Assembly (NCBI GenBank): GCA_018263505.1
Contig: JAANXA010000004.1
Location: 1-45,074 of the forward strand
DNA: 45,074 nt
Origin: Candidatus Nitrosopumilus sp.
Lineage (GTDB): Archaea > Thermoproteota > Nitrososphaeria > Nitrososphaerales > Nitrosopumilaceae
Direction: 5' to 3'
Part shown: piece after piece, positions 1 to 6,881 of the stretch
How positions within the stretch are numbered: the first letter of the stretch is position 1
Layout: each line of letters opens with the position of its first letter
Notes under the pieces: model-generated
The model's database searches: none
Seen by the model: the letters and a program-made list of their open reading frames with translations, nothing else
What the model was told of the DNA's origin: nothing
Made by a program: the position numbers and the translations under genes

Positions 1-169
1 TGTAATGGAGATTCCTCCAACTGTCCAAGGTTCAGGGTCAGGTTCTGCTGAAATCCCAGCTTGGATCAAAAATAATGCAGGCTGGTGGGCAGATGGCTCC
101 ATTGATGATGCCTCCTTTATCCAAGGAATCCAATTCTTAATCAAAGAAGGAATTCTAAGCGTTCAGTAA
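1..169 (+). CDS. C-terminal end of a WIKNNAGWW-module protein (partial)
   Basis: This is the 3' end of a gene that begins outside the window; the reading frame starts at base 2 and stops with TAA at 167-169. The visible 55 residues hold a Gly/Ser linker (QGSGSGS) followed by one module of the form IPAWIKNNAGWWADG, then a helix ending ILSVQ. The same module occurs twice at the C-terminus of the gene at 414-1982, and bases 26-110 are nearly identical to 1839-1923. By analogy with that neighbour the protein is probably exported and the module sits outside the cell. The function of the module is unknown to me. Confidence 0.8.
   Translation, partial: VMEIPPTVQGSGSGSAEIPAWIKNNAGWWADGSIDDASFIQGIQFLIKEGILSVQ
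26..110 (+). repeat. 85-bp direct repeat, copy 1 (linker plus WIKNNAGWW module)
   Basis: Bases 26-110 match 1839-1923 at 82 of 85 positions by eye. Both copies are in coding sequence and encode the Gly/Ser linker and most of one module. Such low divergence in neighbouring genes suggests recent duplication or gene conversion. Confidence 0.85.
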
Positions 170-175
170 TAGGTT

Positions 176-183
176 TTTAAATA
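176..183 (+). promoter_or_regulatory. TATA-like box for the small gene at 206
   Basis: TTTAAATA is centred about 27 bp before the ATG at 206, the spacing expected for a leaderless archaeal transcript. This is inferred from position and sequence only. Confidence 0.5.
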
Positions 184-205
184 AATTCTGTAAAGTGATT
201 GTACC

Positions 206-412
206 ATGAAAGACATCAACGACATAATGCCAAAAGTTCCAAACATGAGATGGGGAGCTTTAATGAATAAGGCTCCTACAAATGAGAAAGTTGAGGAGAT
301 GAATAAAATCTTCCCAAGTAATGGAAAATGGCATACTGTATTTGAAGAAAATGAATCAGTTACAATTGATGGAAAAGAAATTCGTAAAAAAGATCCTACA
401 AAGTGGACATAG
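206..412 (+). CDS. Small uncharacterised protein, 68 aa
   Basis: A short, soluble, charged protein (MKDINDIMPKVPNMRWG at the start) without a signal peptide, membrane segment or cysteine pair. A TATA-like box sits 27 bp before the ATG, and the stop codon lies 1 bp before the TTG start of the exported protein at 414, so the two are probably co-transcribed. The W-rich, lysine-rich sequence reads like real protein. I do not recognise the family and propose no function. Confidence 0.65.
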   Translation: MKDINDIMPKVPNMRWGALMNKAPTNEKVEEMNKIFPSNGKWHTVFEENESVTIDGKEIRKKDPTKWT

Positions 413-413
413 A

Positions 414-1982
414 TTGAAAAGTTTCATTTTATTTTCTGTTTTATTCTTTACAGCATTTTTTGTATTTGACAGTGTTCATGATAATGCATACGGTCATGGA
501 GTTGGAAGTGAAATATTTCCTCCTGTGGAATTAAATGGAAAACAGGTTGCTTTAGAAGTCTCATCTTCACAAAATGATCCTGAAACTAGTGATGATCAAC
601 AAATATCAATTTCATTAATTGATTTTGATTCAAAAATAACTTTACGTGATGTAACCTTTCTAATAACTTCTCATCGTGGTGATACATTTTTGTTTGAAAA
701 AGAATTCAAAGCAGATAATGGATTTGTTGTTTTTAATTTTATTTCAAAAGACACTGATTCAGTAATTATTGAAGAACAAAATGATTCAAATCTATTTGGT
801 TCATTGCTCGGACTTGATAGTAGATTAGTTAATGTTTCAGGACCAAAACTAAGTGAAGGTGGATTATACAAATTGGATATTAGTATAATTACAGCTGAAG
901 GATATTCCAAAAAATTTGATGATCCATTAATTTTCAATGCTGGTATATCTATTGCTCAAACAACAAGACACAATATTGTTGATCCAAATTTTGGGGAACA
1001 ATACATAGATGTTGTAACATTTTATGACGAAATCAGTGACTTTCAATATGATAGTTCCACCAAAGAAACTTCTTTTTTCATGCCTTTTGAGTGGACTCAG
1101 ACAAATATTGATCAAACATCTGTAGTTCATGAAGAACTAATAATTCCAGAATCATTTGGAGATATGCTAGTTTCAGGATTTACAATATATGTTAATGATT
1201 TACAATTATCTGATGATATTGTAACAATTGATGATTTTTTCTCAGAACAACGAACTGTTCATTTTATAATTTATCAAAAAGAATTACAGAGAATTTTTGA
1301 TACCAATTCTAATCAAAATGGAATGAATTTTGTAATTACACCTGATAGAGATTATACTCATTTGAGTTCTGTTACTGAAAATGGACAGTTTAGAATTTTA
1401 GTTTCGTGGGATCCTGAAAATTTAAAATCAAATGATAAAGCAAAAATTATTTTTGATGTAACTGACATCTTTTTGAAAAATAGACCTATTGCCACACCTT
1501 ACGAATTTTCTATCACTCAAAATGAACAAGTAATTTTTGAACAAAACGGAATCAGTTCCGATTCAAAAGAGAATCCTAATGTTGCAGAATTTTTTGTTCC
1601 TAAAGACATTTCTGGTGTTATTAATTTGAATTTTAATAATTTGGATAACAATAACCTTGCAAAAACTGCAATTCCTATTGTTATAGATAGAGTGGTACCC
1701 CAAAATGATATTTCTATTCCATCCTGGATCAAAAACAATGCTGGTTGGTGGTCAAGTGATGATATCGATGATGAGACCTTTGTACGTGGAATTGAATATT
1801 TGGTAAAAAATCAAATCATTTCAACTTCATCAACTGCTCAAGGTTCAGGGTCAGGTTCTGATGAAATCCCAGCTTGGATCAAAAACAATGCAGGCTGGTG
1901 GGCAGATGGTTCCATTGATGATGAAACTTTTGTAAATGGAATTGAATATCTAGTGGAATATGGCATAATTCGAATTAACTAA
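414..1982 (+). CDS. Exported protein with two C-terminal WIKNNAGWW modules
   Basis: The frame is open from 321, but the first 31 codons overlap the gene at 206-412 and look non-coding. Starting at TTG 414 gives 522 residues with a clean signal peptide: MKSF, then a hydrophobic run, then residues around AYGHG. The middle is rich in beta-strand-like sequence with many Asp, Asn and Ser. The last 110 residues carry two modules, IPSWIKNNAGWWSSDD and IPAWIKNNAGWWADGS, joined by a Gly/Ser linker. It is probably anchored or released at the cell surface. It meets the minus-strand gene at 1979 tail to tail with a 4-bp overlap. No enzymatic motif is visible, and the function is unknown. Confidence 0.85.
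   Translation: MKSFILFSVLFFTAFFVFDSVHDNAYGHGVGSEIFPPVELNGKQVALEVSSSQNDPETSDDQQISISLIDFDSKITLRDVTFLITSHRGDTFLFEKEFKADNGFVVFNFISKDTDSVIIEEQNDSNLFGSLLGLDSRLVNVSGPKLSEGGLYKLDISIITAEGYSKKFDDPLIFNAGISIAQTTRHNIVDPNFGEQYIDVVTFYDEISDFQYDSSTKETSFFMPFEWTQTNIDQTSVVHEELIIPESFGDMLVSGFTIYVNDLQLSDDIVTIDDFFSEQRTVHFIIYQKELQRIFDTNSNQNGMNFVITPDRDYTHLSSVTENGQFRILVSWDPENLKSNDKAKIIFDVTDIFLKNRPIATPYEFSITQNEQVIFEQNGISSDSKENPNVAEFFVPKDISGVINLNFNNLDNNNLAKTAIPIVIDRVVPQNDISIPSWIKNNAGWWSSDDIDDETFVRGIEYLVKNQIISTSSTAQGSGSGSDEIPAWIKNNAGWWADGSIDDETFVNGIEYLVEYGIIRIN
1839..1923 (+). repeat. 85-bp direct repeat, copy 2
   Basis: This is the second copy of the module-coding repeat at 26-110. It differs at three positions (GCT/GAT in the linker, AAT/AAC and GGC/GGT). 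Confidence 0.85.
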
Positions 1983-2290
1983 TCTTCATCAACATAGTCA
2001 TCTTCTTCAAGTATCTGATTTGCTATTTTGTCAACTTCACTTTCTTCATCATCTTCAATCCCCAAAATCTCTTCAAGATACTCTTTTGCCTCATTGATGT
2101 TATCAAGAAAATACTGAGCGATGTCAGGATAATTCTCAAATGTATCTTCTGCACCGCTAGTAATATTTCCCCTTCCTCCAATGTCTTGCTCCATTACATC
2201 TTTGCCATCGGTAAAGTCAACGTCTCTGTATAGTGCTTCTTCGTTCAAACGTGTTCCACAACACGGACATCTTGCTCGAATTTTTAACAT
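1979..2290 (-). CDS. Small acidic protein with N-terminal CPCC zinc knuckle, 103 aa
   Basis: The N-terminus reads MLKIRARCPCCGTRLNEEAL, a cysteine knuckle (C8, C10, C11) that could hold zinc, perhaps as a dimer. The C-terminal half is highly acidic and ends EEDDYVDED. A 16-bp perfect palindrome at 2303-2318 lies where a leaderless transcript would have its TATA box, so the gene may be repressed there. It is convergent with the exported protein at 414-1982. I do not recognise a named family, and a nucleic-acid or metal-handling role would only be a guess. Confidence 0.75.
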   Translation of the reverse strand: MLKIRARCPCCGTRLNEEALYRDVDFTDGKDVMEQDIGGRGNITSGAEDTFENYPDIAQYFLDNINEAKEYLEEILGIEDDEESEVDKIANQILEEDDYVDED

Positions 2291-2302
2291 TATTTAGTAT
2301 AA

Positions 2303-2318
2303 TTTAGGCATGCCTAAA
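2303..2318. promoter_or_regulatory. Perfect 16-bp palindrome, candidate operator
   Basis: TTTAGGCATGCCTAAA is a perfect inverted repeat 13-28 bp upstream of the minus-strand start at 2290. It covers the expected TATA position. The half-site TTAGG resembles those bound by DtxR/MntR-family metal regulators, but that assignment is inference. Confidence 0.55.
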
Positions 2319-2335
2319 TCCTTTTTGTGATTCTA

Positions 2336-2505
2336 TTTGAACAAATGAACAATCATTTGAACGATTTTGATTCTATTTGAACAAAAATACACTTGGTTTG
2401 AACGATTTTGATTCTATTTGAACAAAAATACACTTGGTTTGAACGATTTTGATTCTATTTGAACAAAAATACACTTGGTTTGAACGATTTTGGTTTTACT
2501 TGAAT
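2336..2505. repeat. Phased array of TTTGAAC heptamers (three 41-bp tandem units plus flanks)
   Basis: TTTGAAC starts at 2336, 2356, 2376, 2397, 2417, 2438, 2458 and 2479, with a degenerate copy (CTTGAAT) at 2499. Spacing is 20 or 21 bp throughout, two helical turns, so all sites face the same side of the helix. Three identical 41-bp units lie at 2356-2396, 2397-2437 and 2438-2478. The array ends about 115 bp before the HTH/coiled-coil gene at 2621. It resembles iterons, a centromere-like partition site or a multi-site operator. The rest of this 330-bp gap (2291-2620) holds the palindrome at 2303 and a TTAAAAT box at 2592-2598, 26 bp before the TTG at 2621. Confidence 0.9.
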
Positions 2506-2620
2506 GATTTGGAAAATCACTGAAATCATGTCAATATTATCACATTTACCTTATTTTTGAATCAAATTTTGAAAAAAAATTGGAGGTTGACTTAAAATCT
2601 TCAAACGACTATGATTTGTA

Positions 2621-3898
2621 TTGCCAACAGAAATTACAGAAAAAACAAAATCTGAAATCATTTACTATCTACTTTCAGGGTATAGTTATTCTGAAATCAT
2701 TGATTCAATTAAAACATCAAAGGGTACTATCACAAAAGTTGTACAAGAGTTAGACCTGATTCATGGAAAAAATAACATTGATTTGTTACTATCATTTGCA
2801 AAATCTCTCAAAAAAGAACAACTAACACCTCCTCAAACATTAATTGGCATTAGAATCCATTCCATCTTAAAATCATTGAATTGCAATGAGGAATATGTCC
2901 AAGAATTTTTAGATAAAATAGTATCTAAATGCAAATCTCAAAATCTTTCCCCCGATGATTTAGTGAGATATTCAACAATGCTCTTTGAGTTATCCCAATT
3001 AACAGATATTCCATTAGAAAAACTAGAGAGTCATAATTCCTCATTAATTCAAAAAAACAAATCACTTAATGATTCCATTATACAATTAAACAAAGAGAAA
3101 AAAGAAGTAAAGAAAAGACTAGATGATGCATTACACCATGAAAATACAACTATTCAATCATTAAATGAATTCAGTAATATCAAAAAAAGACTAGGGGAGT
3201 TTAACATAGACATTGGTGATTTGGATTTACTTGTATCAATGTTAAAGGAATCATCCAGATTAGACTTTGATCCTCACAAAGTGATACAATACATCAAAAA
3301 AGAATCCTCCTTTGAGACTCGAATTGATTTATTACAAAAAGACATTGATAAAATGGATAATACTGTACAACAAAAACAAAACGAATTGACTAGAATTCAA
3401 AGTGATATTGATGAGTTAAAACTACAAAAAGAACAATTGATATCACAAAATGATTCTTTACAGGAACAAATCAAATTCTCAAAAGATACTACACTATCTA
3501 CCATCACTAAAATCAAAGATTCTTCTGTATCTGCCATTGATTTGTCTGCAAAAGCAGCAAAAGATTCCATTGTATCAACTAATGATACTGCTCAAAAAGA
3601 GATGAAAATCATTACTGATACTGCAAAAAGTAACTTTGAAGAAATTACAACAGACTTTGAATCACTACTATCCAAGGTATCTCAAGCATCAACTGAAATT
3701 GGAAAGATGCAGGCATTAATACCGCTATATCTGATGATCACACAACTCAAAGGAGACACAATTCCTGTGTACATCAGTTTGCTATCCATGTTTGATTCAT
3801 TACTAATTTGGGAAAAAACTCATCATGCACCAATTGGAGTGGTGAATCATATCAATTATTTACAGAATATTTTACGAGAATATCTTGCAAAGCAATAA
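2621..3898 (+). CDS. HTH and long coiled-coil protein of unknown function, 425 aa
   Basis: Residues 8-42 look like a helix-turn-helix (SGYSYSEIIDSIKTSKGTIT, then KVVQEL). Residues about 130-185 and 230-290 are strongly heptad-like coiled coil, and about 290-345 is an Ala/Thr/Ser-rich amphipathic helix. The C-terminal 75 residues are more globular (QALIPLYLMIT). No Walker motif, transposase or recombinase residues are visible. The start is TTG; no ATG is in frame upstream, and a TTAAAAT box lies 26 bp before it. The gene directly follows the TTTGAAC array and overlaps the next ORF by 14 bp. A DNA-binding, array-recognising role is inferred from HTH plus context. Resemblance to a partition or chromosome-organising protein is speculative. 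Confidence 0.8.
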   Translation: MPTEITEKTKSEIIYYLLSGYSYSEIIDSIKTSKGTITKVVQELDLIHGKNNIDLLLSFAKSLKKEQLTPPQTLIGIRIHSILKSLNCNEEYVQEFLDKIVSKCKSQNLSPDDLVRYSTMLFELSQLTDIPLEKLESHNSSLIQKNKSLNDSIIQLNKEKKEVKKRLDDALHHENTTIQSLNEFSNIKKRLGEFNIDIGDLDLLVSMLKESSRLDFDPHKVIQYIKKESSFETRIDLLQKDIDKMDNTVQQKQNELTRIQSDIDELKLQKEQLISQNDSLQEQIKFSKDTTLSTITKIKDSSVSAIDLSAKAAKDSIVSTNDTAQKEMKIITDTAKSNFEEITTDFESLLSKVSQASTEIGKMQALIPLYLMITQLKGDTIPVYISLLSMFDSLLIWEKTHHAPIGVVNHINYLQNILREYLAKQ

Positions 3899-4283
3899 TT
3901 CTGTAGATGAATTGATTCATCTTGCAAATGATGCTAATACTACTCTAACTCAAAATGCAAGAAAAATAGTTTTAGATATTTTGCATCAAGGTACTACATC
4001 TAACACCAGTAATCTGGATAAAATTTTATCACTTGGGAAATATTTTGGTGATGAAACAATTAAACAAATCGGAACTAACAAGGTTCATCAAATCACTCAA
4101 AATGAACAAAAAAGCAAAGAACTATCTGATAAAGTATCTCAATGTATCTCAAAAATTAACCAAATGTCATATGATTCATTGATTATAGTACTTGAGCAAT
4201 ACTCTATTGGAGGAGTGGAATCTGCAACAAACTACATTCAGACTGATACAAGAATAATTAAAACAAAAAGAATCACTGGTTAA
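3885..4283 (+). CDS. Uncharacterised helical protein, partner of the HTH/coiled-coil gene, 132 aa
   Basis: The TTG at 3885 gives 132 residues and overlaps the upstream gene by 14 bp; a TTG at about 3910 (giving MIHLANDANTT) is an alternative. The overlap implies translational coupling. The sequence is predicted to be mostly helical (NARKIVLDILHQG, NKVHQITQNEQKSKEL) with a basic tail ending KTKRITG. I see no cysteines, membrane segments or catalytic motif. By position it is likely to act with the HTH/coiled-coil protein, but no family is recognised. Confidence 0.7.
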   Translation: MQSNNSVDELIHLANDANTTLTQNARKIVLDILHQGTTSNTSNLDKILSLGKYFGDETIKQIGTNKVHQITQNEQKSKELSDKVSQCISKINQMSYDSLIIVLEQYSIGGVESATNYIQTDTRIIKTKRITG

Positions 4284-4390
4284 AACTTTCATTTCATTGC
4301 GATAACTACAACTGTTACATGTACGTGTGGAATGGGTGTATCTGCATCCAATAATCTTATTATACAAATTTCAATGATTAAACATAACTA

Positions 4391-5170
4391 ATGTTTCCAT
4401 TACGTGATGAAAATCCTCATCCCCCTGGGTTTAAACCAAAAGTAACAATTGCATTAATAATTGTAAATGCAGTTGTATTTCTAATACAAGCAGTATATAC
4501 TGGACAAATACTTGATTTTACAAACCCAAATGCATTTACAATGTTTTACAATTGGGGTGCTGTTCCAAATTGTGTAACTGGAGCTACTGGTTCATTAATT
4601 GATTTTGGTGCAGGTGCAGTACAACTTGATTGTCCATCAGTCCCATACGTATCTCTACTTAGTTCTATTTTCATGCATGGTGGATTACTTCACTTTGCAG
4701 GTAACATGTGGTTTTTGTGGATTTTTGGTGATAACATTGAACAAAAGTTTGGTAAACTAAAATTTCTAGGAATTTATTTAATTTGGGGAATTCTTGCAGG
4801 ACTAGTTCACATTCTTGGTGATACTTCAAGTGTAATTCCTGCAGTTGGAGCATCAGGAGCTATTTCTGGAGTATTGGGTGCATATTTGGTAATTTTTCCA
4901 AGAGCTCGAATTCAAACTTTCATGATGTTGGGATTCTTTTGGAGAATGATGCATATTCAAGCACGTTGGTTCTTACCATTTTGGTTAGTTTTCCAAAACT
5001 TACTCCCATTGTTTACTAGTGGATTTGGAGTTGCAGGTGGTGGAGTAGCATATTTGGCACATATTGGTGGATTTGCAATTGGTTTGGCGACTGGATATTT
5101 GTACAAAAAAACACACAGTTCTGATTTTACATATGGTACTAGGTATGGGTACAGATCAGATTACCGATAA
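4391..5170 (+). CDS. Rhomboid-family intramembrane serine protease
   Basis: Rhomboids cut transmembrane helices of other proteins inside the membrane. The 259 residues contain about six hydrophobic segments. The catalytic serine is in GASGAISG (Ser155), the catalytic histidine in YLAHIGG (His224), and the oxyanion-side HFAGN motif (His101, Asn105) lies in the second helix. This set and order are diagnostic. A TTATTATA-like box lies about 30 bp upstream of the ATG. The C-terminal tail is short and basic, probably cytoplasmic. The substrate cannot be told from sequence. Confidence 0.93.
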   Translation: MFPLRDENPHPPGFKPKVTIALIIVNAVVFLIQAVYTGQILDFTNPNAFTMFYNWGAVPNCVTGATGSLIDFGAGAVQLDCPSVPYVSLLSSIFMHGGLLHFAGNMWFLWIFGDNIEQKFGKLKFLGIYLIWGILAGLVHILGDTSSVIPAVGASGAISGVLGAYLVIFPRARIQTFMMLGFFWRMMHIQARWFLPFWLVFQNLLPLFTSGFGVAGGGVAYLAHIGGFAIGLATGYLYKKTHSSDFTYGTRYGYRSDYR

Positions 5171-5225
5171 TTAATCAAGTGAAAATTTTTGAAAGAATAA
5201 ATTCCTAATTTCATTTGAAATTTTT

Positions 5226-5402
5226 ATGCCTTTGATAACAGTGTCAATGTATCCTGGACGTACTCAGGAACAAAAAGATGAATTTGCAAAAGCAATTACA
5301 AAGTCAGCAGTTGATATTCTAAAAACAAAAGAAAATCATGTTATTGTTGTTTTTGAAGACAATCCAAAAGAAAATTGGTTTCTAGCTGGAAACCAACTTT
5401 AA
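5226..5402 (+). CDS. 4-oxalocrotonate tautomerase-family protein, 58 aa
   Basis: This small gene reads MPLITVSMYPGRTQEQKDEF at its start. Family members use the N-terminal proline (Pro2 here, exposed when Met is removed) as the catalytic base. The usual Arg (Arg12) and Trp (Trp51) are in place, and 58 residues is the typical size for a hexameric 4-OT enzyme. The substrate is unknown; in archaea these proteins rarely have an assigned pathway. It lies alone between the rhomboid and nitrilase genes. The short length makes it easy to miss. Confidence 0.88.
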   Translation: MPLITVSMYPGRTQEQKDEFAKAITKSAVDILKTKENHVIVVFEDNPKENWFLAGNQL

Positions 5403-5511
5403 TTATTTTTTAAAAAATTTACTGGAGATATTCCTGTCCAGTTCAGGTATGACATACACACATTCCTATGGTCGGTTAATAATATTGAAACAAATTTGTA
5501 TAATAACAAAA

Positions 5512-5534
5512 TGGTACATTTAGCTATTGTACCA
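5512..5534. promoter_or_regulatory. Inverted repeat next to the TATA box of the nitrilase-family gene
   Basis: TGGTACA, nine bases, TGTACCA form perfect 7-bp arms. The repeat ends 4 bp before the TTTATC box at 5539-5544 that would serve the ATG at 5574, a typical operator position. The cognate regulator is unknown. Confidence 0.5.
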
Positions 5535-5573
5535 GCCCTTTATCCTTTTATTCTCATATGATTATTTTATTTT

Positions 5574-6371
5574 ATGAAAGTTGCAGTGGTTCAATTCAAA
5601 GCATCAACTAGTAAGGAGATTAATTTACAAAAAATTATTTCATACATATCAAAAGCTGCTGCAAACCATGCAACTCTTTGTGCATTTCCAGAATTCATGA
5701 TGTTTTATACAAATTCTAAACAAACACCAAAACAACTTGCAGAACTTGCAGAAACAATTCATGGAAATTTTGTTACACAAATTGCAAAAACTGCAAAAGA
5801 AAATCATATTCAAGTTATTGGTTCATTTTATGAAAAGAGTAAAAAGAAAAATAGAGTTTATGATACTTCATTTATTATTAATGAATTTGGTAAAGTAATC
5901 TCTACGTATAGAAAAATCCATCTTTATGATGCGTTAGGTTTTAGAGAGTCTGACAAGATGGCTCCAGGCTCAAAAATCACAAAACCTGTTAACACATCAA
6001 TTGGAAAAACAGGCATGATGATTTGTTATGATTTGAGATTTCCTGAAATGTCTCGCTCTTTAGCTCTTACTGGTTCTGAAATTTTAGTTGCACCATCAGC
6101 TTGGGTGAAAGGTAATATGAAAGAAGATCATTGGATCACAATTAACAAAACACGTGCAATTGAAAATGGATGTTATGTAATCTCTCCTGATCAAGTTGGA
6201 AATATTTACTGCGGAAGAAGTTTAGTTGTTGATCCATATGGAAAAATTTTACTTGATATGAAAAAGAAACAAGGAATCAGTTATGTTACAATTAATCTAG
6301 ATAAAGTAAAACAAACGCGAAAAACTTTGCCGTTATTAAAAAATAGAAAACCTACTTCTTATTCTTTGTAG
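5574..6371 (+). CDS. Carbon-nitrogen hydrolase (nitrilase superfamily), 265 aa
   Basis: Enzymes of this superfamily hydrolyse amide or nitrile C-N bonds through a Glu-Lys-Cys triad. Here Glu40 (AFPEFMMF), Lys114 (YRKIHLYDA) and Cys151 (MICYDLRFPE) are all present and correctly spaced. The closest match I recognise is the Nit/omega-amidase-like branch, which acts on small amides such as deaminated glutathione or 2-oxoacid amides; the exact substrate is open. A TTTATC box lies about 32 bp upstream of the ATG. The gene ends inside the minus-strand zinc-finger gene with a 20-bp convergent overlap. Confidence 0.93.
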   Translation: MKVAVVQFKASTSKEINLQKIISYISKAAANHATLCAFPEFMMFYTNSKQTPKQLAELAETIHGNFVTQIAKTAKENHIQVIGSFYEKSKKKNRVYDTSFIINEFGKVISTYRKIHLYDALGFRESDKMAPGSKITKPVNTSIGKTGMMICYDLRFPEMSRSLALTGSEILVAPSAWVKGNMKEDHWITINKTRAIENGCYVISPDQVGNIYCGRSLVVDPYGKILLDMKKKQGISYVTINLDKVKQTRKTLPLLKNRKPTSYSL

Positions 6372-6825
6372 ATTTCACTTCTCTACTTTTACAATTAAAA
6401 TTTGCACACTGCTTTGTCCATTTTTGATTCTTTGAATATCTAAAAATTATCATAGGCCATTTACAAATATCACATGGTTGTTTTGTTGCACGAAGTCTTG
6501 CCTTTTGTAAAAGTGGAGAAGATGCTTTACATCCACCATAAAAATTCGAACAACCCATGAAACGTTTTCTTGTAGTTCTTGAACGAATCACCATTAATTC
6601 ACCTAGATTACATTGTGGACATTGAACTAGTCCATTTTTTGGAGAATTAGTTCCAAGAATCATGTATTTTTTTTCTTTTGATGACCAAGAAAGATACCCA
6701 TTACTATCCAAAAATTGTATGATCTCTTTTTTGAATATGCTAGTTTTTGACTTTGAAGTTTTTACAATGTGCCTTGCAGTAATTTTTTTAATTTGAACTG
6801 TACGGAGTCTTTTTTTTGTCGGCAT
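6352..6825 (-). CDS. Topoisomerase-type C4 zinc-finger protein, 157 aa
   Basis: Residues from about 68 hold CPQC, GELMVIRSRTTRKRFMGCSN and GGCKASSPL, the pattern of the C4 zinc fingers found at the C-terminus of topoisomerase I. A second finger follows (CDIC ... CANFNC). The first 40 residues are very basic. No topoisomerase catalytic domain is present, so this is a stand-alone nucleic-acid-binding protein rather than an enzyme. It is convergent with the nitrilase gene (20-bp overlap) and divergent from the thiolase gene. Confidence 0.85.
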   Translation of the reverse strand: MPTKKRLRTVQIKKITARHIVKTSKSKTSIFKKEIIQFLDSNGYLSWSSKEKKYMILGTNSPKNGLVQCPQCNLGELMVIRSRTTRKRFMGCSNFYGGCKASSPLLQKARLRATKQPCDICKWPMIIFRYSKNQKWTKQCANFNCKSREVKSTKNKK

Positions 6826-6853
6826 TATCTATGGACAAATTACTAAAACGATT

Positions 6854-6859
6854 TTTATA
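6854..6859 (+). promoter_or_regulatory. TATA box of the thiolase operon
   Basis: TTTATA is centred about 26 bp before the GTG at 6882, which supports GTG as a leaderless start. Confidence 0.6.
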
Positions 6860-6881
6860 GGGATTTGCATCAGCGACTTTT

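Noticed and set aside
321-413. N-terminal extension of the exported protein to 321
   Set aside because: It overlaps the small gene at 206-412 and puts 31 hydrophilic residues before a clean signal peptide that starts at TTG 414.
2336-2505. CRISPR array
   Set aside because: The repeated 41-bp units are contiguous and identical with no unique spacers, no cas genes are near, and the period of the short motif is 20-21 bp.
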